NCBI RefSeq assembly: GCF_014654675.1 | Contig: NZ_BNBC01000041.1 | Span: forward strand, 21,237-85,236 | Length of the DNA: 64,000 nt | Direction: 5' to 3' | Source: Streptomyces spiralis | GTDB taxonomy: Bacteria > Actinomycetota > Actinomycetes > Streptomycetales > Streptomycetaceae | In this document: positions 39,801 to 47,973 of the stretch, piece by piece | Layout of the letters: every line of letters begins with the position of its first letter | Numbering within the stretch: position 1 is the stretch's first letter | Translations under genes and position numbers: made by a program | Notes under the pieces: model-generated | The model's database searches: none | Told to the model about the DNA's origin: nothing | Seen by the model: only the letters and a program-made list of their open reading frames with translations

Positions 39801-40452
39801 GCACGACTCCGACCGCGAGGGCCGCGAGAACCGCGAGCCGGTCGAGCCGGTGAAGCCGGCGGCCGATGCGGCCGATGCAGCCGGATCCGACGAGCCGGGC
39901 GGGCCGGAAGGCGGCACGCCCTTCGACGAGGAGGCCGCCTGGGCGGCGATCGTCGCCGGGTACGGCGACGAGCCGCCGGACCCGCCGGGCGCGCGGCCGT
40001 TCCGGCCGATCGAGGACCTGGTGCTGCCGGACATGCCGGGCGAGGACGACGATCCTCCCCGGTCCGAGCGGCCGAAGGAGGAGGGGAAGCCGGCCCCGGC
40101 CGGCCCGCCGCTCGGCAGCTCCGTCTCCTTCGCGCCGGGCGTCGCGGGCCCGCGCGACTACTCGCCGCGCGAGCCGTCCGACGACGACTTCGGCGATGAC
40201 GACGAGGGCCACTTCGTGCCGCCGGAGCCGCCGCCGCTGCCCGATGCGGACGCGACCGCCAAGTTCGCCTGGCTCGGCGTCGTCGGCGGCCCGGTGCTGC
40301 TCCTGCTGGCCGTGCTGCTCGGCTGGGACATGACCTGGTGGCTGACCACCCTCTGCATCGGCGGCTTCCTCGGCGGCATCGTGACCCTGGTGGCCCGCAT
40401 GAAGCCCGGCGACGAGGACGGAGACGACCCGGGCCGCGGGGCGGTGGTGTAG
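39793..40452 (+). CDS. Acidic membrane-anchored protein of unknown function
   Basis: The 219-residue protein has a long acidic, Pro/Glu/Asp-rich N-terminal region (about 155 residues) without recognisable domains. Two membrane helices follow (AWLGVVGGPVLLLLAVLLGWDMTWW and TTLCIGGFLGGIVTLVARM), then a short acidic C-terminus. Repeated charged motifs such as EPSDDDFGDDDEGHFVPPEPPPLPD suggest disorder. I recognise no family name with confidence. The GTG at 39793 overlaps the esterase gene, so the two are co-translated. It is convergent with the phosphatase-like gene at 40460. Confidence 0.82.
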   Translation: MAEHDSDREGRENREPVEPVKPAADAADAAGSDEPGGPEGGTPFDEEAAWAAIVAGYGDEPPDPPGARPFRPIEDLVLPDMPGEDDDPPRSERPKEEGKPAPAGPPLGSSVSFAPGVAGPRDYSPREPSDDDFGDDDEGHFVPPEPPPLPDADATAKFAWLGVVGGPVLLLLAVLLGWDMTWWLTTLCIGGFLGGIVTLVARMKPGDEDGDDPGRGAVV

Positions 40453-40459
40453 ACACCCC

Positions 40460-41209
40460 CTAGGGGGTCGCCGGGATCTTGAGGGCGGCCAGGACCGGGA
40501 GGTGGTCCGTGGCCGATCGGAGGTCCTGCGCGGTCACTCCGGGGTGGTCGTGGGGGACGCCGCAGGCGAGGATCTCGATGCCGGGGGTGGCGAAGATCGC
40601 GTCGATGCGGCGGTCGGGCTCAATGGCGTTCCAGGTGAGTTCGCCGCCCCAGGGGGCCGTGGCCCGGGCGTCCTGGAGGGTGGCGGCCAGGCGGCGGAAC
40701 GTCGGGCCGTCCGGTGCCTCGTTGATGTCGCCGCCCGCGATCGCATGCTCGACGCCCATCCCGGCCAGCCGGTCCAGGAGCATGCCGCCCTGCTCGTAGC
40801 GCTCGTTCCGGTCGAGCGAGAGATGGCAGCCGAGCACGCCGAGCCGGGCACCGCCGAACCGGACGACCGCCGTGGCCAGGCCCCTGCGGTGCATCCCCGG
40901 GGTGAGCGGCAGCAGCACGTCCTCGGTCCGCTCGACGGTGGCGCGCAACGAGCACAGCAGCGCCGGACCCGCGGCCGTGGCGCCCCCGGTGAGCATCACC
41001 AGATCCGACTTCCGCGCCAGCCGCGCCAGCTTCTTGCGCCAGCGGAAGAACCGGGGCGCCTCCTGGAGGAGGACGAGATCGGGCGCGCAGGCCCTGATCA
41101 CCCGGGCGAGGGCGTCGGTGTCGTCCCGCATGGACCGGATGTTGTAGGTCAGGACGCGGATGACGGCGGAACCGTCCGGTTCCGTACGGGAGTTGGGAAG
41201 CAGCGCCAT
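40460..41209 (-). CDS. Endonuclease/exonuclease/phosphatase-family protein
   Basis: This metal-dependent hydrolase of the EEP superfamily has 249 residues. Motifs are IRVLTYNIRSMRDD, DLVLLQEAPRFF with the metal Glu, RLGVLGCHLSLDRNERYEQ, AIAGGDINEAPDGPTF (GDxN), and SATDHLPVLAALKI (SDH-like catalytic His). The substrate might be a nucleic acid, sphingomyelin-like lipid or inositol phosphate, which sequence alone does not settle. No signal peptide is visible, so it is probably cytoplasmic. The ATG at 41209 lacks a clear ribosome-binding site, so the start may differ by a few residues. Confidence 0.85.
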   Translation of the reverse strand: MALLPNSRTEPDGSAVIRVLTYNIRSMRDDTDALARVIRACAPDLVLLQEAPRFFRWRKKLARLARKSDLVMLTGGATAAGPALLCSLRATVERTEDVLLPLTPGMHRRGLATAVVRFGGARLGVLGCHLSLDRNERYEQGGMLLDRLAGMGVEHAIAGGDINEAPDGPTFRRLAATLQDARATAPWGGELTWNAIEPDRRIDAIFATPGIEILACGVPHDHPGVTAQDLRSATDHLPVLAALKIPATP

Positions 41210-41313
41210 GTGGATCAATGTACGCCCAGGGCCGGGGCGCGAGGTTCATGGGCGACCGCCGGTCCGTCGTGGCCCGTCGCGCCGCTCCCCGCGCCCCTGT
41301 ACCGCACGGCGTC

Positions 41314-42267
41314 TCACATGATCGGGTCGGGCTCCCGGGCGAGGTCGGCCGCGCCCACCAGGCCGGCCTTGTTGCCGAGCTGGGCGGCCAGCACGTCGGC
41401 GACCGGGCGCCAGTTGCCGCCGACCAGCCAGCGCTTGTAGGACTTGCGGATCGGGTCCAGGACCAGCTCGCCCTCGTCGGACAGGCCGCCGCCGACGATG
41501 AAGGCGGACGGGTCGAAGAGGGAGGCCAGGTCGGCGAGGCCGGCGCCGACCCAGCGGGCCAGCTCGCGGTAGGAGTCGACGGCGACGGGACAGCCCTGGC
41601 GGGCGGCCATCGAGATGTGCTTGCCCTCGATCCCCTCGGGGGTGCCGTTGCCGAGGGCCAGCAGCACCTGGGCGCTCTCCGGGGTGGCGTTGGCGCGCTG
41701 CTTGGCGTACCGCACGAGCGCGCGGCCGGAGGCGTACTGCTCCCAGCAGCCCTGCGAGCCGCAGCCGCACAGCAGGCCGTCCGGGACCATCCGGATGTGC
41801 CCGAACTCGGCGGCCACGCCGAAGTGGCCGCGGCGCAGCTTGTTGCCGATGATGATGCCGCCGCCGAGACCGGTGCCGAGCGTGATGCAGATGACGTTGC
41901 GGTGGCCCTTGCCGGCACCGAACTTGTACTCGCCCCAGGCCGCGGCGTTCGCGTCGTTCTCCACGACGACCGGGAGGCCGACGCGCGCCTCGACCTTCTC
42001 CTTCAGCGGCTCGTTGCGCCAGTGGATGTTGGGCGCGAAGTAGACCGTCGAGCGCTGCCGGTTGACGTAGCCGGCGGCCCCGATGCCCACGCCGACGATC
42101 TCGTGCCCCGCGCGTGCGCCCTCCACCGCCGAGGCGATGGCGTCCACGATGGCCTCGGGCGTGGTGGGGGTCGGCACCTTGAAGGTCGAGAGGATGTTGC
42201 CTTCCTCGTCGACCACGCCGGCCGCGATCTTCGTGCCGCCGATGTCGACGCCGATGGTGAGTCCCAT
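41314..42267 (-). CDS. glkA: ROK-family glucokinase GlkA
   Basis: This 317-residue ATP-dependent glucose kinase belongs to the ROK family. In Streptomyces GlkA phosphorylates glucose and is a key mediator of carbon catabolite repression. Motifs are the ATP site IGVDIGGTKIAAGVVD, catalytic VVENDANAAAWGEYKFGAGKG, TLGTGLGGGIIIG, the zinc-binding ROK signature EFGHIRMVPDGLLCGCGSQGCWEQYASG (His and three Cys), and FIVGGGLSDEGELV. The ATG at 42267 follows GAGGGA. It is downstream of the DUF5304 gene, with 192 bp of repeat-rich DNA between. Confidence 0.97.
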   Translation of the reverse strand: MGLTIGVDIGGTKIAAGVVDEEGNILSTFKVPTPTTPEAIVDAIASAVEGARAGHEIVGVGIGAAGYVNRQRSTVYFAPNIHWRNEPLKEKVEARVGLPVVVENDANAAAWGEYKFGAGKGHRNVICITLGTGLGGGIIIGNKLRRGHFGVAAEFGHIRMVPDGLLCGCGSQGCWEQYASGRALVRYAKQRANATPESAQVLLALGNGTPEGIEGKHISMAARQGCPVAVDSYRELARWVGAGLADLASLFDPSAFIVGGGLSDEGELVLDPIRKSYKRWLVGGNWRPVADVLAAQLGNKAGLVGAADLAREPDPIM

Positions 42268-42365
42268 GAATCCCTCAGTTTCGGTCGAGCCCCGCTACGG
42301 CCAACCGTACCCGAGGCCCTGCCGTCGGATTCGCCTCGTCCACCCGCTGGGCAGGCGGGACGCCG

Positions 42366-42477
42366 CGGCAGGACGGGCGGTCCGGGGCGGCGGGACGGCC
42401 GGTCCAGGACGACAGGACGGCAGAACGGCAGGACGACACGGTCCGGGACGGCAGGACGGTCAGTCCAGGTCGATGCG
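42366..42477. repeat. Degenerate GCAGGACGG repeats between the DUF5304 gene and glkA
   Basis: At least four copies of a unit like GCAGGACGGNCGGTCCRGG occur here, starting near 42368, 42391, 42413 and 42449, with internal variation and an extra partial copy. The last overlaps the 3' end of the DUF5304 gene. They lie upstream of glkA and could affect read-through or mRNA structure. No gene is seen in them. Confidence 0.6.
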
Positions 42478-42999
42478 TTCCCCGCCGCCGGCGCCCTCGC
42501 CCCCGTCGCGGCGGTCGTCGCGGTCGTCCAGGCCGTCCCTCAGGTCGTCGTCCAGGCCGCTCGCACGGGACGTCCAGCGGCGCTCCTGGGCCTCGACGGC
42601 CGAGCGGTAGGCGGCGAGGAGCTCGCTGCCGGCCGCGGCCAGGTGGTCGAAGACGTCCGGGTTGCGCTCGATGACGGGTTCCACGGCCGCCTTCGCCTGC
42701 TGCACGACCTGCCGCACCACCTGCTGGGCTGCGGGCCCGGCGACCGCGCCGAGCAGCGGCGTCTGCAACGAGGACAGCTTGTCGGCGACCGTGTCGACGA
42801 ACTTGCGCAGCTCCTCGGCGGCCGAACCCGGCGGCGGGCCGTACTGCGCGCGGCGCCGGGCCTGCTCCTCCGCGAGGTCCTCGGCGCAGGCCGTGGCCCA
42901 CGCGTCGGTGTCACCGGCGTGCCGCGCCTCGTCGGCGGTCTGCTCCTGAGCCACGTCGTCCCGAGCGGCGTCGGACGGTGGGCGCTCTTCGCTGCTCAT
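42460..42999 (-). CDS. DUF5304 protein (SCO2127-like)
   Basis: This 179-residue protein has acidic, disordered ends around a helical core (AEELRKFVDTVADKLSSLQTPLLGAVAGPAAQQVVRQVVQQAKAAVEPVIERNPDVFDHLAAAGSELLAAYRSAVEAQERRW). It is probably soluble. The synteny with glkA matches S. coelicolor SCO2127. I recall reports that this gene stimulates glucose uptake and glucokinase activity in catabolite-repression mutants, but the mechanism is unknown. The ATG at 42999 follows AGGAGTCCGCC at a normal distance. A C-terminal run of Asp/Arg repeats (DDDLRDGLDDRDDRRDGG) is unusual. Confidence 0.88.
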   Translation of the reverse strand: MSSEERPPSDAARDDVAQEQTADEARHAGDTDAWATACAEDLAEEQARRRAQYGPPPGSAAEELRKFVDTVADKLSSLQTPLLGAVAGPAAQQVVRQVVQQAKAAVEPVIERNPDVFDHLAAAGSELLAAYRSAVEAQERRWTSRASGLDDDLRDGLDDRDDRRDGGEGAGGGERIDLD

Positions 43000-43056
43000 G
43001 GCGGACTCCTGACTACGGTTCGTCCTTCCGACGTTACCCGAACGGGCGGACGCCCT

Positions 43057-44226
43057 TCACCTCTCGCGGGGCCACAGCGCGGGGTCCGGGGCGAACCGGA
43101 TCCGCAGCTCGCCGTCGCGCAGCGCGGCGCCGTCGACCGTGCACCGGCGCAGCGCCGAGGGCAGCGGGACGATCCGGCGGAAGGGGCCGGCGGTCAGCAC
43201 GAGTTCGTCGCCGCGCCGCACGAGATCCAGCTCCTCGCGCACGGCGCCGGGCAGGGGAATGCACCACACCAGCACGCCGTCCTCGGCGAGCCGGTCGGTG
43301 ACCGGCCATTCGACCGGGACGGACGCCGGGTCGGCACCGGGCACGGCGAGGGCGGCGAGGTCGTCCGGGCCGCGCGGGTCCCGGCCCAGGTGGGCGGCCG
43401 GATGGACGGTGTACGTCTGCCGCCACTCCTCCAGGGCCTTGCGCTGCTGGGCCACCGGGCCCGCCAGCCAGGAGTCCGCGGGCGCCTCGGGCAGGACCCT
43501 GGTGGCGACCAGGGACTCCAGGGGCAGTGCGCGTACGGCCAGTCCGAGCGCGACGCCGTGCACGGCGTCCAGGCCCGCCGGTCCGGGCTCGGCCACCAGG
43601 CGTACGGCGGTGCCCGGGTCGGCGACGACGGCCTCCACGGCGGCCAGCTCCACGTCCCAGCGGGAGGCGGTCTCGTACAGCCACTCGGCCGGCATGGGCA
43701 CACCGGCCAGCCGGCCGAGGACGGGACGCAGCGCGCGGGCGGCCTGCCGCTCGGGCGGGAGCAGCCGGCGCAGGTATCGGCGCAACTCGGCGGGCAGGGC
43801 GAGCAGCGCGAGGGCCTGCGGGGCGGGCGGCAGGTCGACGACCAGCAGTTCGAACCGCTCGGACAGGGCCGCGTCACGCAGTGCGCGCAGCAGGGCCAGC
43901 TCCTCGGCGCCGGGCAGCGGGGTGACCTCCTCGGCGTCCAGGCGGGCGGCTCCGAGCAGGTCGAGGACGCCTGCCGCGCGGTCCTGGAAGGCGGCGAGGT
44001 CGGCGCGGAAGCCGGCCGCTGCGTCGGGGCGCCACGCGGTGAGGTCCGGCGCGACCCGCACCGGCTCCGCGCCCGTCGCCGTGCCGAGCGCCGCACCCAG
44101 GGTGTCGGTGCGGTCGGCGCTGAGGACGAGGGTGGGGGTGCCCTCGCGGGCGGCGGTCAGCGCGGTGGCCGCGGCGACGGTGGTACGGCCGGAGCCGCCT
44201 GGGCCGGTGATCAGGAGGGTGCGCAT
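43057..44226 (-). CDS. ArsA/Get3-like P-loop protein with altered nucleotide-binding loop
   Basis: The protein has 389 residues. The N-terminus (RTLLITGPGGSGRTTVAAATALTAAREG) aligns with the deviant Walker A of ArsA/Get3 (GKGGVGKT), but both lysines are replaced (Pro and Arg). Further features are VLSADRTDTLGAAL, LLVVDLPPAPQALALLALP (Walker B / switch II region), and a C-terminal segment resembling an ArsA HSP20-like cap (GDELVLTAGPFRRIVPLPSALRRCTV). A role in ATP-driven substrate delivery is uncertain because of the lost lysines. The ATG at 44226 sits right before the P-loop without a good ribosome-binding site. Confidence 0.85.
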   Translation of the reverse strand: MRTLLITGPGGSGRTTVAAATALTAAREGTPTLVLSADRTDTLGAALGTATGAEPVRVAPDLTAWRPDAAAGFRADLAAFQDRAAGVLDLLGAARLDAEEVTPLPGAEELALLRALRDAALSERFELLVVDLPPAPQALALLALPAELRRYLRRLLPPERQAARALRPVLGRLAGVPMPAEWLYETASRWDVELAAVEAVVADPGTAVRLVAEPGPAGLDAVHGVALGLAVRALPLESLVATRVLPEAPADSWLAGPVAQQRKALEEWRQTYTVHPAAHLGRDPRGPDDLAALAVPGADPASVPVEWPVTDRLAEDGVLVWCIPLPGAVREELDLVRRGDELVLTAGPFRRIVPLPSALRRCTVDGAALRDGELRIRFAPDPALWPRER

Positions 44227-44351
44227 GGGGTTGAACGCTAGCCGCATTCAACGGCTCGTTCGGCTACGGGGCGCCCGAGCCGGTGCCGGGACGGGTCCCG
44301 GCGCGCCTCTGCGCAGCCCGCTGCTCCTCGCCCGACTCGACCAGTCCTCGC

Positions 44352-44795
44352 CTACTTCTCGCCCGACTCCACACGCTTCTTCAGACCCGCCAGGGCGCGG
44401 TCGATGATGACCTTCTCGGCCTTGCGCTTGATCATGCCCAGCATGGGGATCTTGACGTCGACCGTGAGCTGGTAGGTGACCTCGGTCGAGCTCGCGCCCA
44501 CCGGCTTCAGCAGGTAGGAGCCGTCGAGCGAGCGCAGCATCTGCGACTTCACCAGGGTCCAGGAGACCTCGTTGTCGCCGGTCCAGGTGTAGGCGAGGGT
44601 CTGGTCGTCCTTGATGGCGCCCGCGTCCATGACGAGGCGGACCTGCTCGGCGCGGCCGTGCTCGTCGGCCGTGAGGACCTCGGCCTCCTTCACCTCGCCC
44701 GTCCAGTCGGGGTAGCGCGCGAAGTCGCTGATCACCCCCATGACGTCGGCCGGTGCCGCCTCGATCGTGATGCTCGAGCTGGTGTGTTCCGCCAT
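44352..44795 (-). CDS. SRPBCC/START-like (polyketide cyclase family) protein
   Basis: This 147-residue helix-grip protein begins SSSITIEAAPADVMGVISDFARYPDWTGEVKEAEVL, the standard SRPBCC opening. EVTYQLTVDVKIPMLGMIKRKAEKVIIDRALAGLKKRVE at the C-terminus forms the long ligand-covering helix. Such proteins bind hydrophobic ligands. Because this one is not near a polyketide cluster, a role in membrane lipid binding is as likely as cyclisation. The ATG at 44795 follows GGAGGAG at 8 nt. It precedes the ArsA-like gene on the same strand by about 125 bp, as in related genomes. Confidence 0.9.
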   Translation of the reverse strand: MAEHTSSSITIEAAPADVMGVISDFARYPDWTGEVKEAEVLTADEHGRAEQVRLVMDAGAIKDDQTLAYTWTGDNEVSWTLVKSQMLRSLDGSYLLKPVGASSTEVTYQLTVDVKIPMLGMIKRKAEKVIIDRALAGLKKRVESGEK

Positions 44796-44962
44796 CGCCG
44801 TGGCTCCTCCAGATGCGGGCCGGAAGTCGGGTCGTGTGCGCACGTGTGTGCAGCGTGAAGGCTACCGCGCAGGCGGGCGCCGGACTCCACCCCCACCTGC
44901 GGACATGACGGGAAGGTGGCGCGAAGGGATCACCCGGCCGAAGCGGTCGTCAACGATCACCG

Positions 44963-45002
44963 ACGGTCACCACCGAAGGACAACGGTCACCACCGAAGGA
45001 CC
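44963..45002. repeat. 20-bp tandem duplication at the 3' end of the phosphoesterase gene
   Basis: ACGGTCACCACCGAAGGACA (44963-44982) is followed directly by ACGGTCACCACCGAAGGACC (44983-45002), identical except for the last base. The stop codon of the minus-strand phosphoesterase gene (44987-44989) lies in the gene-proximal copy. Confidence 0.8.
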
Positions 45003-45784
45003 CAGGGCCTGCCCGTGCCCGCGAAGTGTCCTACGTTGACGCACTCGGTCGCGCCGATGCGCATGCGCCGCACCAGCGGCTGGTGGACGTGGCCGAAGAG
45101 CGCGTAGCGGGGACGGGTGCGGCGGATGGCGTCCAGCAGGGCGCGGCTGCCGCGTTCGAAGCGGCGGGCGACGGTGTCGTAGACGAGTTCGGGCACGTCG
45201 GGCGGGATGTGGGTGCACAGCACGTCGACCTCGCCGACGGCCTCGATCTTCGCGGCGTACTCCTCGTCGCCGATCTCGTAGGGCGTGCGCATGGGGGTGC
45301 GCAGTCCGCCGCCGACGAATCCGAAGACACGGCCGCCGATCTCCACCCGCTCCCCGTCGAGCACGGTGGTGCCCTTGCGCGCGTACTCCTTCCACAGCGG
45401 CGGCATGTCGACGTTGCCGTAGGTGGCGTACGTGGGGGTGGGGAAGGCGGCGAAGAGCTCCGCGTACTGCTTGCGCACGGCCTGTTCGATCACCTGGGCG
45501 CGGTCGCCGTCGATGCCCGCCCACAGCCGGGCGCCGAACTCGCGCGCTTCGGCGAAGCGGCGGGCGGTGCGCAGTTCGACGATGCGGTCGGCGTTCTCCG
45601 TGCCGAAGAGGTCGGGGAAGATGCCGCGCGAGTGGTCGGCGTAGTCGAGGAAGAGGATCAGGTCGCCGAGGCAGATCAGCGCGTCGGCACCCTCGCCGGC
45701 CCGGGCCAGGTCGCGGGCGTTGCCGTGCACGTCGCTGACCACGTGGATCCGCATCCCGCGGTCGGGCTCTGGTGTGGGTGCCAT
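44987..45784 (-). CDS. Metallophosphoesterase
   Basis: This calcineurin-like phosphoesterase has 265 residues. The dimetal site motifs are present in order: IHVVSDVHGNARDL (DxH), ALICLGDLILFLDY (GDxx), YATYGNVDMP (GNxD, where GNHD is canonical), VLCTHIPPDVPEL (H), and RYALFGHVHQPLVRR (GHxH). The substrate cannot be inferred. The C-terminus lies in a 20-bp tandem duplication. I chose the ATG at 45784; a start at MRIHVVSD a few residues later is equally possible and no ribosome-binding site decides. It is divergent from fadD with 317 bp between. Confidence 0.88.
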   Translation of the reverse strand: MAPTPEPDRGMRIHVVSDVHGNARDLARAGEGADALICLGDLILFLDYADHSRGIFPDLFGTENADRIVELRTARRFAEAREFGARLWAGIDGDRAQVIEQAVRKQYAELFAAFPTPTYATYGNVDMPPLWKEYARKGTTVLDGERVEIGGRVFGFVGGGLRTPMRTPYEIGDEEYAAKIEAVGEVDVLCTHIPPDVPELVYDTVARRFERGSRALLDAIRRTRPRYALFGHVHQPLVRRMRIGATECVNVGHFAGTGRPWVLRW

Positions 45785-46101
45785 GGCGATCAAGGGTAGG
45801 GGGAGCGCTGCTCTTGTGAACAGTGACGACAGAGCCCCTTGTTACTGGCCAGTTGTTCAGCGGGTCTACTACTGTGCGCGAAGAAACACCCATCGTGTGA
45901 CGCAGCGAACATCTCGCCGGGAACCCCTGTCGAAAAAGCCATACCGGCGGGTAACCTCCGGGCAGTCCAGTCGTGCTCTGGATTTCAACCACTGAGCCCG
46001 AAACGGCTCCCGGCGAAGCCCCGGGCACGGATTCGAGCCTTGGACCGCACCGTCGCATCACACAACGTCGTGGCGCCGGCGCCCTATGAGGAGCAGCAGT
46101 C
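45785..46101. other. Divergent intergenic region between the phosphoesterase and fadD genes
   Basis: This 317-bp stretch presumably contains two divergent promoters. A perfect 10-bp palindrome ACTGGCCAGT lies at 45844-45853. Otherwise I see no gene, repeat or convincing -35/-10 pair. Confidence 0.45.
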
Positions 46102-47898
46102 TTGCGCGAGTTCAGCCTTCCGGCTTTGTACGAGGTCCCTGCGGACGGCAATCTGACCGACATCGTCCGCAGAAACGCCGCGCAGTACCCCGAGGTCGCC
46201 GTGATCGCACGGAAGGTCGGCGGTGTCTGGCAGGACGTCACCGCACGGGCGTTCCTCGCCGAGGTGCACGCCGCCGCCAAGGGCCTGATCGCCTCCGGCA
46301 TCCAGCCGGGCGACCGGGTGGGCCTGATGTCCCGTACGCGGTACGAGTGGACGCTGCTGGACTTCGCGATCTGGAGCGCGGGCGCCATCACCGTGCCGGT
46401 GTACGAGACCAGTTCGCCGGAGCAGGTCCAGTGGATCCTCTCCGACTCCGGCGCGACCGCCTGCGTGGTGGAGACGGACGCGCACGCCGCCGCCGTCGAG
46501 TCGGTGCGCGAGAGCCTGCCCGCCCTGAAGAACGTCTGGCAGATCGAGGCCGGCGCCGTCGAGGAGCTGGGCCGCGCCGGGCACGGGATCAGCGACGCCT
46601 CGGTCGAGGAGCGCAGCTCGCTGGCGAAGGCCGACGACCCGGCGACCATCGTGTACACCAGCGGAACCACCGGCCGCCCCAAGGGCTGTGTGCTCTCCCA
46701 CCGCAGCTTCTTCGCCGAGTGCGGGAACGTGGTGGAGCGGCTGCGGCCGCTGTTCCGCACCGGTGAGTGCTCCGTACTGCTGTTCCTGCCGCTCGCCCAT
46801 GTCTTCGGGCGGCTGGTCCAGGTCGCCCCGATGATGGCGCCGATCAAGCTGGGCTGCGTCCCGGACATCAAGAACCTCACCGACGAGCTGGCCTCGTTCC
46901 GCCCGACGCTGATACTGGGCGTCCCGCGCGTGTTCGAGAAGGTGTACAACTCGGCGCGCGCCAAGGCGCAGGCGGACGGCAAGGGCAAGATCTTCGACAA
47001 GGCCGCCGACACGGCGATCGCGTACAGCAAGGCGCTGGACACCCCGTCGGGCCCGTCGCTCGGTCTGAAGATCAAGCACAAGACGTTCGACAAGCTGGTC
47101 TACAGCAAGCTGCGCGCGGTGCTCGGCGGGCGCGGCGAGTACGCCATCTCCGGCGGCGCGCCGCTCGGTGAGCGGCTCGGCCACTTCTTCCGCGGCATCG
47201 GCTTCACGGTGCTGGAGGGCTACGGCCTGACCGAGTCCTGTGCGGCGACCGCGTTCAACCCCTGGGACCGGCAGAAGATCGGCACGGTCGGGCAGCCGCT
47301 GCCCGGCTCGGTGGTCCGTATCGCCGACGACGGCGAGGTGCTGCTGCACGGCGAGCACCTGTTCAAGGAGTACTGGAACAACCCGGGCGCCACGGCCGAG
47401 GCGCTGGCCGACGGCTGGTTCCACACCGGGGACATCGGCACCCTCGACGAGGACGGCTATCTGCGGATCACCGGCCGCAAGAAGGAGATCATCGTCACCG
47501 CGGGCGGCAAGAACGTCGCCCCGGCCGTGATCGAGGACCGCATCCGGGCGCACGCGCTGGTCGCGGAGTGCATGGTGGTGGGCGACGGGCGTCCGTTCGT
47601 GGGCGCGCTGGTCACCCTCGACGAGGAGTTCCTCGGCCGCTGGGCGGCCGAGCACGGCAAGCCGCAGGGCTCCACCCCGGCGTCGCTGCGCGAGGATCCG
47701 GATCTGCTCGCCGCCCTCCAGACGGCCGTCGACGACGGCAACGCGGCGGTGTCGAAGGCGGAGTCGGTCCGCAAGTTCCGCGTCCTGCCCACCCAGTTCA
47801 CGGAGGAGTCAGGCCACCTCACCCCGTCCCTGAAGCTCAAGCGGAACGTGGTGGCCAAGGACTTCGCGAACGACATCGAGGCGATCTACGCGAAGTAG
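46102..47898 (+). CDS. fadD: Long-chain acyl-CoA synthetase (AMP-forming)
   Basis: This 598-residue enzyme of the ANL superfamily activates fatty acids as acyl-adenylates and transfers them to CoA. The P-loop-like motif is TIVYTSGTTGRPKGCVLSHRSF. Further core motifs are LFLPLAHVFGRLVQ, VLEGYGLTESCAATAFNPWDRQKIGTVGQPLPGSVVRI, the hinge GWFHTGDIGTLDEDGYLRITGRKKEIIVTAGGKNVAP, and the C-terminal Lys in LTPSLKLKRNVV. The group is that of eukaryotic-type FadD15/ACSL proteins. The TTG at 46102 has GAGGAG 8 nt upstream. It is convergent with the GT4 gene. Confidence 0.94.
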   Translation: MREFSLPALYEVPADGNLTDIVRRNAAQYPEVAVIARKVGGVWQDVTARAFLAEVHAAAKGLIASGIQPGDRVGLMSRTRYEWTLLDFAIWSAGAITVPVYETSSPEQVQWILSDSGATACVVETDAHAAAVESVRESLPALKNVWQIEAGAVEELGRAGHGISDASVEERSSLAKADDPATIVYTSGTTGRPKGCVLSHRSFFAECGNVVERLRPLFRTGECSVLLFLPLAHVFGRLVQVAPMMAPIKLGCVPDIKNLTDELASFRPTLILGVPRVFEKVYNSARAKAQADGKGKIFDKAADTAIAYSKALDTPSGPSLGLKIKHKTFDKLVYSKLRAVLGGRGEYAISGGAPLGERLGHFFRGIGFTVLEGYGLTESCAATAFNPWDRQKIGTVGQPLPGSVVRIADDGEVLLHGEHLFKEYWNNPGATAEALADGWFHTGDIGTLDEDGYLRITGRKKEIIVTAGGKNVAPAVIEDRIRAHALVAECMVVGDGRPFVGALVTLDEEFLGRWAAEHGKPQGSTPASLREDPDLLAALQTAVDDGNAAVSKAESVRKFRVLPTQFTEESGHLTPSLKLKRNVVAKDFANDIEAIYAK

Positions 47899-47973
47899 GG
47901 CCGCAGGGGCCGGCCCAGCGCGGCCGGCCGCGTTCGGCCCTCCGCCGCACGCCCCTCGGCCCGCCGGACGCCG

